A stretch of 64,000 nt of DNA from Bubalus kerabau. Taxonomy: Eukaryota > Chordata > Mammalia > Artiodactyla > Bovidae. Below are positions 43,928-53,112 of the stretch, one piece after another. The notes below the pieces were generated by a model that saw nothing but the letters and a program-made list of their open reading frames with translations, searched no databases and was not told the origin of the DNA. The DNA lies in assembly GCF_029407905.1 (NCBI RefSeq), contig NC_073637.1, positions 57,660,501 to 57,724,500 on the forward strand, given 5' to 3'. Both the position numbers and the translations under genes were made by a program. The stretch's first letter is position 1; the number at the start of each line of letters is the position of its first letter.

Positions 43928-44926
43928 GCATATATAGGTGTTCTTTTTTCTCATGGTTACTACAACACCTTTAATTTTGCTTTGCTTTAATTTTGCTTTG
44001 AGGATCTTTCTTTCCTGACCTCCGACAGCGTGGGTGAAACCACAGCCAAGGACCCTGCTGTCTCCGTGGGGCCGATGGGCTGGGAGAGCTTCAGGGAGAA
44101 AACAGTCAGCTTGGTTCTTCAAAGCTGGTGAGCACAGGTGATAGGATCTCAAGGAAAGGATTTCTCTCCAGGCTCCATGAGCTCAGAGCTCTCTTCAGGA
44201 TTTTCTCCCCGAATCCCGTCTCTCGTCTGCCCTTTGTCGGTGAGCCGCTGCTTAGGAGCTGGTTGTAAGACACTCTACTTGTCTTCTGAGTGTTCCTCGT
44301 GAGTAAGTTTGTTGTTGTCTACAATTCACCTGCAGTCCCCATTTTCTTTCTGCTCCACAGCTGAAAGCATTACCTGCCAGTGCATCAACTGGGCCAGCCG
44401 ATCCTCTAGCCCCCTGCTCTTTCAGGATAGGTGGTCAGCACCGGTTAGAGTTGAAAAAGAGCTAGCTGGTTAGGAGTGAAGAGGGGGCACATTCTAGGTC
44501 TTGGAACTGATTCATCCTGTTGTATGAGTTTCATATGCAGAATCTCCTTTATTTCCATTTAAAATTCTCTCTGGACACATGCTTCTCTTCTGGTATTATG
44601 GACTCTAAAGTAAGAACCGCAGGGTCACACAAACCTGAGAACTTTGCTCAGTTCTTCCTACTCATGACTATGCTGTCATTGCATTGTTAATCAAAGGTTG
44701 TTAGTCAACACTCCCTCCTACCAACCTTGGGTATAACACAATCTGACACATTAAATGCACTTCAAAGAAAAAGGTGTTCTTTGTTTTTATTGGTCTACCT
44801 ATAATTCTTTGCACACTATCAAAGGCACCTTAATCATATCTGAATCAACAGCTATGTCTTTGATACATAATTTTTAAAAACATTTTCTAATACATTTTAT
44901 GTTTTATTTTTCCTTTGTAGTAAAAA
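43928..44926. other. CpG-enriched unassigned segment, then unique DNA
   Basis: About 43960-44480 has many CpGs for this AT-rich window ('gacctccgacagcgtggg', 'ctccgtggggccgatgg', 'ccccgaatcccgtctctcgtctgcc'). It contains a 16-bp tandem duplication (tttaattttgctttg., 43970-43985 and 43986-44001). An open + frame runs from about 44004 to 44128, with a pyrimidine tract plus AG before it and CTG|GTGAGC at its end. I cannot assign it to a gene or a repeat; an LTR remnant is an alternative. Confidence 0.4.
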
Positions 44927-45042
44927 GGGTTCAGGATGGGGAACACATGTATACATGTGGCAGATTCATTTTGATATTTGGCAAAACTAATACAGTTATG
45001 TAAAGTTTAAAAATAAAATAAAATTAAAAAAAAAAAAGAATT
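44927..45042 (+). mobile_element. Short L1 3' terminus (ruminant L1)
   Basis: 'gggttcaggatggggaacacatg..gtggcagattcattttgatatttggcaaaactaatacag', then 'taaagtttaaaaataaaataaaatt' and an A-run. Only the last about 115 bp of a ruminant L1, a different 3' terminus from the older L1 tails at 24 and 35 kb. Confidence 0.9.
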
Positions 45043-46294
45043 TTTCAATGAATTAACCTACCCACTATTTTGAAATAACACCTGTGGTAGTTTATTTTGT
45101 CTTTTGAACTGTCCACCATTTCTTTGGGGGACCACTTTCTCCCTTTTTCAGTCCCTAGGATTCTGCCCAGGTTGATACTACTCTTCGCAGCTGAAGTCCA
45201 AAATGAGCCAGCTTTGGCCATCAGGGACTCAACTTGCTATTAGGTTCAGGGACAGGCATATGATAAAAAACTAGCAAATCACTGTAAATCTGAGGAATTT
45301 GGCTTGAGGGAAAGTAGCACTCTTCTCTAACTGGTGTTTTCTAAGCTGGTAGGCTATCAGCCTGAAGCTTCCAGTCATCATCTTAGCCAAGCCATGTGGT
45401 AAACCCGCAAAGAAAGTTCACATGTAGCAGAGCAGAGATGGAAGGCCTAGAGGAGAAGAAACTTAAGGACAAAGTTTGAAGCCACAATTCAATTAAGTTT
45501 TAAGGCGTATCACTTCTTCATCCCCAGACTTGTAGCCCAATATTTTATTAAACTAGTAGACAAGAAGAAAATATTATTAACTTTATTAGAGAGGCAGTCT
45601 AAGAAACTAAGTAGGTATTGCTTCTCCCAAAGAAAAACAGAATGGATTTTGGGGGGTTTTTTGTTTGCTGCTTTTCTTTCTATTTTTTATGCTGTCTACA
45701 GCCTTTTAATTTAATGGGAAATCACTATACCTTCTTTATACAGTTTAGTGTTAGGTTTTCAAATATGTGAAATAGAAAAAATACTATAATTCAAGACTGC
45801 CATCCTGCTTAACCTCATTTTTGTAACTGTTCTTTCAGATTATCACCTGTGTATGAGATCTTCCTGACTAGAGAAAGACAGTTTCCATCCTTTTATAAAG
45901 AGAGGAAATTTAGAACCAAAGAATGTTCCAGATCTGTTGTAGGTTCATGAGACCTTGCTCTGTTGTGCTGTTTTAAGTGATATATTTATTAATGTAAGCA
46001 AACACCACAAGAGTCTTCTGTCATAATATCCATATATGTCCTAGGTTCGTTTACTTATCTATCATGTGATTTTAGGAGTATAGTGAAGGTAGTCTGCTCA
46101 AATGTGTGTCTGCCCTCACCAGCTCTGCTTCAGGATCTAATATCCCAACAAGAGAGGGTCATTCTAGTGGCTTGGAACTCTCTGTCTTCTGCTGTGTCCT
46201 AGGAAATCTGCAAGGATCAGCTGTAATAAAAGGACTCACTAATCAGCCATCAATATAGCTTGGATTAATATATGAGATTATTTTTCTACTGTTG
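45043..46294. other. Unique intergenic sequence
   Basis: About 1.25 kb with no recognised repeat or exon. Confidence 0.45.
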
Positions 46295-46386
46295 CCCACT
46301 TCTCTGGTGGCTCAGATTGTAAAGAATCTGCCTGCAATGCAGGAGACCCAGGTTCGATCTCTGTTGGGAGGATCCCCTGGTAGAGA
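46295..46386 (+). mobile_element. Bov-tA SINE head fragment
   Basis: 'cacttctctggtggctcagattgtaaagaatctgcctgcaatgcagg', the B-box region 'ggttcgatctctgttggg', and 'ggatcccctgg'. The 3' half is missing. Confidence 0.85.
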
Positions 46387-46539
46387 GAACATGCTTTTGA
46401 GGGGGAGGCCAAAGGCAGGTAAGTTTGGAAAGAATCAGAGCACCAGTTTTAAGTGGCATAATTGTGTTTTAATGAGTTCAGGATAGAACATCTTGAAAAA
46501 GGCAGCTCTTGGGGAGTAGAAGAACTGAAGCTGATTTTT

Positions 46540-46715
46540 AAAATTTAGCTTTACACTTCTGTTACGACCTGCCACATACCCAATGTACATAACATTACTG
46601 AATCTCAGTTTCTTAATTTATAAAATATAAATAGCTATATGTTCCAGACTTGTGTTATGAAGAATAAGTGGGGACACAGTACATTTGGTATATGTAAGCA
46701 TTTAGGAATTATTGA
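46540..46715 (+). repeat. MIR SINE
   Basis: 'cgacctgccacatacccaatg', 'gaatctcagtttcttaatttataaaatataaatagc', 'gttatgaagaataagtgggg' in MIR order. First of two MIRs in series. Confidence 0.65.
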
Positions 46716-46744
46716 GAAAAAAAGAAATAAAGCAAAATGGTATG

Positions 46745-46920
46745 TTAGAAAAAATAAGGTTTATGGAACTATGTAAAACAGAATTCATATCCACCCCCTA
46801 CTAGCTGAGTGACCTTAGATTTGTGCTTCAGTTTCCATATTTGATTAATAAAGAATGATAAATAGTTATTATAATGATTAAAGGAGGTGATACACATTCA
46901 GCATCTAGCAGTGTCTACTT
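46745..46920 (+). repeat. MIR SINE
   Basis: 'ccccctactagctgagtgaccttag', 'gcttcagtttccatatttgattaataaagaatgataaatagttatt', 'gattaaaggaggtgatacac' follow the MIR consensus closely. Same orientation as its neighbour 30 bp upstream. Confidence 0.75.
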
Positions 46921-48229
46921 CTTGATGTGACTCCCATTGAAGTTGCATCAACTTAAATTTCACTGGGAACCCAGAGCACAAATGGCTTTTTTAAAAATCA
47001 AAATGTAAATTTCAACTAAATCTTCCAGTAATACTGGTGAAATGAAATTGTGTGTAGGAAGTAAATGACTCTGTGTTTGTCCCTGTGATCTCCTAACATT
47101 AATTAGTACATACTTAAATTTACAGAATTGAGTTTATTTGGTTGCCAGGCAATCTGCCTTACACAAGCTGTAATTCCAGACAACTTTTTCTTCTTGTGTT
47201 TTTGCTTCTTTGTTTTTGTTTGATCTACTGAAATGTAATGCTAAATCATACCACTCAGAAGTCACTTTTAAGAGAAGAATATGCCTTAATTTCTGTTTAA
47301 GGTAATTCCAAGTTGACATACAGGCTTATAAGGTGGTTTGGAATTCCAATGTCTATCCATTGAAACAATATTAGCCATGGTGATTAGGTCTCCAGGTCAG
47401 CCAGAAGTTAAAAAAAAAAAAAATCAATACAACCTACAAAGTCCCTGAGCTATAGGATTAATAGTAGGAGTCTGAGGGCTGCATTCTGGAGAGAAAATAC
47501 CACGACCCCTTGGAGACAGGGTCATCTCAGGACACGTTTTAGAACAAGTGAAGTCAGTTTTTGGCCCTTTCACATTTTCCATTCACTCTCCTCAAAGATT
47601 GCTTAGTCTTTCATTTCCCAGGCCTCATACTCATACTACCTTTTAATAAAATACTCTATATAATTCTACTAAATTGCCATTCCTCCCACTAAAGCCATCA
47701 TGCTTTAGAATAATTCACCTTTCCTTCATCTTCAGTTCAAACTCTTGTTCCCTCAGTGCCACTAGTCCCAACTAGGGAGAAGCAAGATGATCTAATTTGT
47801 GTAAAGTAATTTGTTTATCTACATTTTAATCACCTAAAAGTTCTTTAAGAGGACTATTATTCTACCAAATTAACACCTAATTGGTGGAATTTCAGGACAT
47901 ATAATAGATAAAGTCAAAACAAAAGGCAAGCTGTGTGTCTCCATGTGCAAGGACCTAACTACATTCAGGTTCAAGGTTAGAGGGACCATAGGAAGTACAA
48001 GTTGGGGATGAAAACCAGTCTCAATTCTCTTGGTCAAGACTTGCACGCAGGTGCTGAGTGACTTAGGTGGGAGACGCAGTCTTCTAGTTTTTATGAAAGT
48101 GTGGTGAGGTCTCACAGTGGCCCTGTGTGTGGGCAAGCTAATCTGGGACAAAGGATAGACCGTCCAGAGGCCAGCTCTGGACTGCAGAGCATAACCTGAG
48201 CATTCCACTTTTGCTTTATCCAGCTAGTT
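46921..48229. other. Unique intergenic sequence
   Basis: About 1.3 kb. A-run at 47411-47423. A 112-codon minus frame at 47870-48208 overlaps another frame and lacks recognisable motifs. 47570-47870 is pyrimidine-rich and might be old LINE debris. Confidence 0.4.
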
Positions 48230-48640
48230 TCTGATTTATAAAATCTTTGAATGTTCCAATTTCTTTTTCTCTCTGGAATGTTCTCTTGCCTCAAACATCT
48301 AGATCTTTTCTCCCTATTCCCTTTATTGGGATCTCTTTCACACATTGCTTTATCTGACTAAATTCTGTGCAGTTTTCAAATTAAAGGTCATGCTGCCACA
48401 TCTGGATTGTCTTGTCCAGGTCCTTCAATTGTTATTAACTACACTTAGCCAAGACTGGGTTTGGGGCTACCACCAGGAAATATAAGAGCTTTATTACCTT
48501 TCCTTCTAATTATTATTATTTGTTTTACTAGAACAACTGGAAGCCTTGTGAGGGAGGGCCCCGCTCTCTTTTCACAGCTGTATCCCCAGCACCTACTGTA
48601 TCAGAGGGGCCAATGAATATTTGTGGAATGAATATTCTTG
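48230..48640 (+). repeat. L2 LINE 3' end
   Basis: It ends with the diagnostic block 'gccttgtgagggagggccccgctctc..gctgtatccccagcacctactg', then 'ggccaatgaatatttgtggaatgaat'. Upstream words ('ttctttttctctctggaatgttc', 'tcaaattaaaggtcatgctgcc') fit the preceding L2 region. Confidence 0.75.
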
Positions 48641-49029
48641 TCATTGAATTTATACTTTTAGATCTACAAGTCTGTGCAGGAACACCACCACCATCTACAT
48701 ATGAGGCAATGTATTAGTATCTAATCATGATTAGATCATGCTCTGATTCAGTCATGTTAGTGAAAGGCTATGTTTACTTCAAATCATTTAGTCCTGCATC
48801 TCCAAAATCATTTAATGTGAAAAACACATGAAAAGGTAAAAGAATTAAGGGTCATCTAGTTTGGAGGTAGCAGTTGACTTGGGCAGGGAAAAGGAAAAAA
48901 AAAAAGGTAAATCACCTGGTAAGGATTGGGGTGGGGCATGAAAGAGGAGCGTATACCCGCTCCCTGCCCCCACACACTGGTGTCTTTGGTGTGTGACCAA
49001 CACTTGGGGGTGAGCTGTTACCAAAGGCC
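48641..49029. other. Repeat-free sequence downstream of the candidate gene end
   Basis: Includes an 18-bp perfect palindrome (48719-48736) and an A-run (48896-48905). On the minus strand 48965-49020 is GT-rich, as expected just downstream of a cleavage/polyadenylation site. Confidence 0.45.
48719..48736. promoter_or_regulatory. 18-bp palindrome with paired TAAT/ATTA sites
   Basis: Perfect palindrome atctaatcatgattagat. The TAATNNNNATTA core matches the spacing of palindromic paired-class homeodomain dimer sites. This is a sequence match only; function is not shown. Confidence 0.3.
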
Positions 49030-49559
49030 TAATCTCACTTTCACTCTTTTATTTCTCTTCTCTGGTTACAACATACTTGGAAATAGCAAAGTTGTAGCAA
49101 CCCAAAAGGCAGAAAGCCAGTCCGAGCTATTCAAAGCAAACTTTGAATGCCTTTATCCTAATAGGAAACCAACAATTACAATGAAGATATTTATAGATGA
49201 GAACGGCATATATCTGGAAGTCTAATGTGTCTTTTACACTATGTTGTTCTTCCCTCTAAATGGAGAGGCCAGGATCACAGTGTTCAGCCTTTTGGCTTTA
49301 TAGTTCCAGAAAAGACAGATCCACGAAAGATAAATCATCCAATTTAATTCACTTGTTTTTTTACCCTAAGAAAAGAGGAATCTGTCTGTATAGCTTCTTC
49401 GGATTGTGAAAAACCCCCAGGGTTCAGCAAGAAACACTGAGATTTCACTTAAAACCCCAAACTTTTCTTTCTTAAGGTGTCCAACTGCTAAGCACCACAG
49501 GACAGCTTATTTGTATGCTAGCAACGGGCTGTGACTCGAGTCTGTAACTACAACCATCA
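49030..49559 (-). other. Candidate 3'UTR of the unidentified minus-strand gene
   Basis: Directly follows the candidate stop codon at 49560-49562. About 510 nt without any interspersed repeat leads to the first AATAAA on this strand (49048-49053). GT-rich sequence lies downstream (gtgttggtc, gtgtgtggggg). The order stop, UTR, AATAAA and GT-rich element is what a vertebrate terminal exon needs. No AATAAA lies nearer the stop. Confidence 0.35.
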
Positions 49560-49670
49560 TTACGTGCATTTCCGGGGCTTGCGTCCCACGGGAGTTTTGT
49601 AGGCGGCGGTTACATGGTAATTTCCCATGTATTCATAGATGCTGTCACACCGGTATGCACTTTTCTGGGG
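49560..49670 (-). CDS. Candidate terminal coding exon of an unidentified gene
   Basis: On the minus strand a pyrimidine-containing tract and a tandem acceptor (cctctgccttgcag, then ccccag) precede 36 codons and a TAA. The predicted peptide contains RCDSIYEYMGNYHV and ends YKTPVGRKPRKCT. A second frame is open for only 20 codons and the third stops early. The frame has several CpGs (ccgccgcc, gggacgc, cccggaaatgcacg) in otherwise CpG-poor DNA, which is typical of constrained coding sequence. It has two Cys and a basic tail, no membrane segment, and I do not recognise the family. The remaining exons would lie beyond 49.7 kb on this strand; none was identified with confidence. A chance frame of this length is quite possible (about one in six), so the call rests on the combination of acceptor, frame, CpG content and the 3'UTR with AATAAA. 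Confidence 0.38.
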   Translation of the reverse strand, partial: PQKSAYRCDSIYEYMGNYHVTAAYKTPVGRKPRKCT

Positions 49671-49672
49671 CT

Positions 49673-50833
49673 GCAAGGCAGAGGGATTTTCTTTCAATGC
49701 CTAAGGACCTCCTGGCAGAGGAAAGAAAATGAAAACAGAGCATTACCTGTTTTCCTTGGTGGCACCAATTTTAAAGCAGCGTTATTTTAAAACAAAGAAA
49801 CAGATGGAGAAGTTAAAAGGAAATGAATCCTACATTTGCTGTTTGGAAAGCACTTGCTGGGTAATTGCTGGGCTCTGAGTGATTTGAGGTGGGAAATGGG
49901 ATGCAGATTTAATCAAATCCAGCCTAAGGCATCATTAGCAGAAGCCCAGAATGGCAATAGTAAAGGGTTATTTTCATGCCTTTTGATTTCGCTTGCTTGG
50001 CCTCTGTGAAATGACTGGTATTTCTTTAGTTCAAGACTATGGGATACATCCTGTCCCATTACAACAGCGTCCAGGGACACCAATTTGCAAGAACTCAGAG
50101 GCAAATCAATGGCTGGGAACCTAATGCCTTTCTGGGACTAAAGGTCAGCCTGTTCCATTACAAATGGGTTGGCTGAGATGGCTGTAATGTTCCCCTCAGA
50201 GCAGCTAAACTTTAGATAGATTTCTTCCTACCATAGCCCCCTGACCTTCTTTTCCTTAGAGCATTTACTTTAGAAACTTCCAATTATAAATTCTTTCTGT
50301 GCCCTTTGAAATATATGAAAGCCTTCCCCCAACCTCTTGCCAGGTTTAAACCCAGGAATGTCTTTCTCAAGGATCAGGAAATAATCTCTTTGAAAAGTGT
50401 TAATAAATACTGACAGAAACAGTACCCCAGCTCCCAGTTCTGAGGCAGGATAGGAACCTAACTTCAGTGGAGACCAACTAGTAAACACAGATGGCCTAAT
50501 AACAGAGACATTTGCAAACTCAAGAATAACCTATTGTGCTGATCCCACTGATAAACCTTCCTAGTCCTACAGTAATTTTCCATTCACTCAACCAGGGCTT
50601 AAAAATTCTTCTGCCTTTTTTTGAGGGAGTTGAGTTCAGTCTCTCTTCCTTGTGTCAGGGGTGTTTGTAATTTCCTTGGTTCTGTCTCGCCACAGAAGCG
50701 ACAGGCAGACCAGTGGTACAGCTCCATGTTACAGCACAGTTTTATTTGGCAAGCAAAGGAAAATACATCTGAGAGGCATGAAGGCAGGCTGATCCAAAAG
50801 ACTCTAAGAGAAGAGAAGCCCCTGTGTCAATTT
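49673..50833. other. Repeat-free sequence, putative intron of the minus-strand gene
   Basis: About 1.16 kb without an interspersed repeat. Minus frames at 49913-50104 (63 codons) and 50270-50488 (72 codons) were considered as further exons, but no convincing acceptor/donor pair was found. Confidence 0.4.
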
Positions 50834-50849
50834 TGGCTCTTCTTTTTTT

Positions 50850-51945
50850 AAAAAAATGAATTTATTTTAATCGGAGTCTAATTACTTTACAATATTGCAG
50901 TGGTTTTTGCCATACATTGACATGAATCAGCCATGGTTCATGTACATGTGTTCCCCATCCTAAACCCCTCCTTCCACCTCCCTCCCCATCCCACCCCTCA
51001 GGGTCATCTCAGTGCACCAGCCCTGAGCACCCTGCCTCATGCATCAAACCTGGACTGGCGATCTATTTCATATATGGTAATATACATGTTTCAACACTGT
51101 TCTCGCAAATCATCCCACCCTCGCCTTCTCCCACAGAGTCCAAAAGACTGTTTTTTACATCTGTGTGTCTTTTGCTGTCTTGCATATAGGGTCATCGTTA
51201 CCATCTTTCTAAACTCCATACATATGCATTAATATACTGTTTTGGTGTTTTTTTTTCTGACTTACTTCACTCTGTATAATAAGGTCCAGTTTCATCCACC
51301 TCATTAGAACTGATTCAAATGCATTCTTTTTAATGGCTGAGTAATATTCCATTGTGTATATGTACCACAGCTTTCTTATCCATTCATCTGCTGATGGACA
51401 TCTAGGTTGCTTCCATGTCCTGGCTATTGTAAATAGTGCTGCGATGAAATTGAGGTACACGTGTCTCTTTCAATTCTGGTTTCCTTGGTGTGTATGCCCA
51501 GCAGTGGGATTGCTGGGTCATAAGGCAGTTCTATTTCCAGTTTTTTAAGGAATCTACACACTGTTCTCCCTAGTGGCTGTACTAGTTTGCATTCCCACCA
51601 ACAGTGTAAGAGAGTTGCCTTTTCTCCACACCCTCTCCAGCATTTATTGTTTGTAGACTTTTTGATAGCAGCCATTCTGACTGGCATGAGATGGTACCTC
51701 ATTGTGGTTTTGATTTGCATTTCTCTGATAATGAGTGATGTTGAGCATCTTTTCATGTGTTTGTTAGCCATCTGTATGTCTTCTTTGGAGAGATGTCTGT
51801 TTAGTTCTTTGGCCCATTTTTTGATTGGGTCATTTATTTTTCTGGAATTGAGCTGGTGAAAAGACAGCCTTCAGAATGGGAGAAAATAATAGCAAACGAA
51901 ACAACTGACAAAGAATTAATCTCAAAAATATACAAGCAGCTCCTG
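50850..51945 (-). mobile_element. Twin-primed (5'-inverted) L1 LINE
   Basis: 50850-51855 is antisense L1: 3'UTR ('gagtctaattactttacaatattgc'), then ORF2 reversed. At 51855/51856 the strand flips, and 51856-51945 ('gtgaaaagacagccttcagaatgggag..tacaagcagctcctg') is sense ORF2. It is exactly the L1 sequence that precedes cagctcaattccag, where the antisense block ends. Imperfect TSD tggctcttcttttt (50834 on) and tggctactcttttta (51946 on). A minus 115-codon frame (51424-51771) is an ORF2 remnant (ELPYDPAIPLLGI). Confidence 0.92.
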
Positions 51946-51984
51946 TGGCTACTCTTTTTATGTTTTTTTTTTTTTTTTTTCACC

Positions 51985-52256
51985 TCCCCCTGAGCCAGCC
52001 CTATATAAATTGGGCTAGCCAGGAGGGCTGTTTGTTTTACTGGAGGTCCTCACTCGAGGCTTGGACCTTCCTTTGTTCTATTTTAATGGGGTTTCCCTTC
52101 TTTGTCTTTTAGAAACCACCATTCTGGACTCCTTTTTCCTATTCTAACTACCTGACACTTATATCAATAGTCTTGAATAAAGCTTTTCTTTCCTATTTAA
52201 CTTTGTCTAGTGCAATTTTATTTTGAAAGGGTCTAGTACAAAAATTTGGTGGTGAG
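51985..52256 (+). mobile_element. Endogenous-retrovirus-like LTR segment with primer-site-like edge (family uncertain)
   Basis: It has a promoter-like TATATAA at 52002-52008, a polyadenylation signal AATAAA at 52176-52181, and then 'gtctagtacaaaaattTGGTGGTGAG' at 52231-52256. The last ten bases have the TGG start and position of a tRNA primer-binding site just after an LTR end. A T-run (51962-51980) precedes it. No internal viral genes follow, because the MaLR begins within 40 bp. Confidence 0.45.
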
Positions 52257-52289
52257 TAGGTCATCTTGAGTAGCCCATTTAGCAAAGTG

Positions 52290-53112
52290 GGTGCATTCAT
52301 TTGCTGGGCTGCCATAACAAAATGTCACAGTAGAATCTCACAGTTCCAGGGCTGGAAGTCCAAGATCAAGGTATTAGCAGGGTTAGTTTTGAGATAAGCT
52401 GGGATTTGGGACCCTTTACCAGAGTGTTTACACCTGGACAGACGTCTCCTGGAGCAACAGCATACAAAGAAACTATAAAGAACTGCACATATGTGTAGTA
52501 GGCAATTACATACACAATGAAATGGCCACGAACCAACTGCTACTCCTGAGAGGCTGGGAGTGAAAGCAGGTACTGCCCATGGTCCCTGCACACAACACCA
52601 CCAGGGAGTGGGCAGACCACCTAAGCTACTCTTCCTGCCCAACCTGCAGACCCCTCCTGTTGTTACCACAGGCAAAGAGCCAGCTCGCCCCTCCTCTGGG
52701 AGTGAGCAGGGCACCTGTCGCTTGTTTTTGCGCCTTTGTGCTGCAGCCCCCAGTCAAGTCTTGTGTGAATTTCTTATCTGGCCTCTTATCAATTTCTTGA
52801 TTAAAGAGTCCAAGGACCCAGTTGGGAACAGTTTCTCCGGAAGACCTCTCTCCCTGTCTTGTGGATGGTCTCCTTCTCCCTGTGTTTTCAGATGCTGATC
52901 CCTATGGGCTTGTGCATCCTTCTGTTCCCTTGTGTGACTAAATTTCATTTTCTTAGAAGGATACCAATCAAATTGGATTAGAAATGGCCTCATTTTAGTT
53001 TAATCACATCTTAAAAGGCCTTATATCTCCAAATACCATCACAGTTTGAAGTACTGGAGATTGGGGCTTCAGCATACAAATTTGTGAGGACGCAATTCAG
53101 CCCATAGCACTG
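52290..53112 (-). repeat. MaLR-type LTR (antisense), split by a solo LTR
   Basis: Left block 52290-52389 ('gctgggctgccataacaaaatg', 'ctggaagtccaagatcaagg') and right block 52831-53112 ('ctccggaagacctctctccctg', 'ccaatcaaattggattag', 'ccttatatctccaaataccatcac', 'gacgcaattcagcccatagca') are consecutive parts of one MST/MLT1-type LTR. 'gggttagttt' joins 'ctccggaag' when the insert is removed. Confidence 0.85.
52390..52830 (+). mobile_element. Solo LTR of a ruminant endogenous retrovirus (class II-like)
   Basis: A 441-bp insert beginning TGAGATAAGC and ending GGGAACA, with the TG..CA termini of an LTR. It is flanked by gttt on both sides (52386-52389 and 52831-52834). It has a TATA-like ctataaag at 52473-52480 and ATTAAA near 52799. 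Its 3' part ('cttatctggcctcttatcaatttcttg') resembles bovine ERVK-type LTR ends that I remember. No coding sequence remains, as expected after LTR-LTR recombination. Confidence 0.75.

Noticed and set aside
48926..49225. 99-codon + strand frame overlapping the candidate 3'UTR
   Set aside because: No domain, no splice context and poor fit to a coding pattern. The minus-strand terminal-exon model explains the region better.
49913..50488. Minus frames (63 and 72 codons) considered as upstream exons of the candidate gene
   Set aside because: No matching acceptor/donor pair with compatible phase could be seen.
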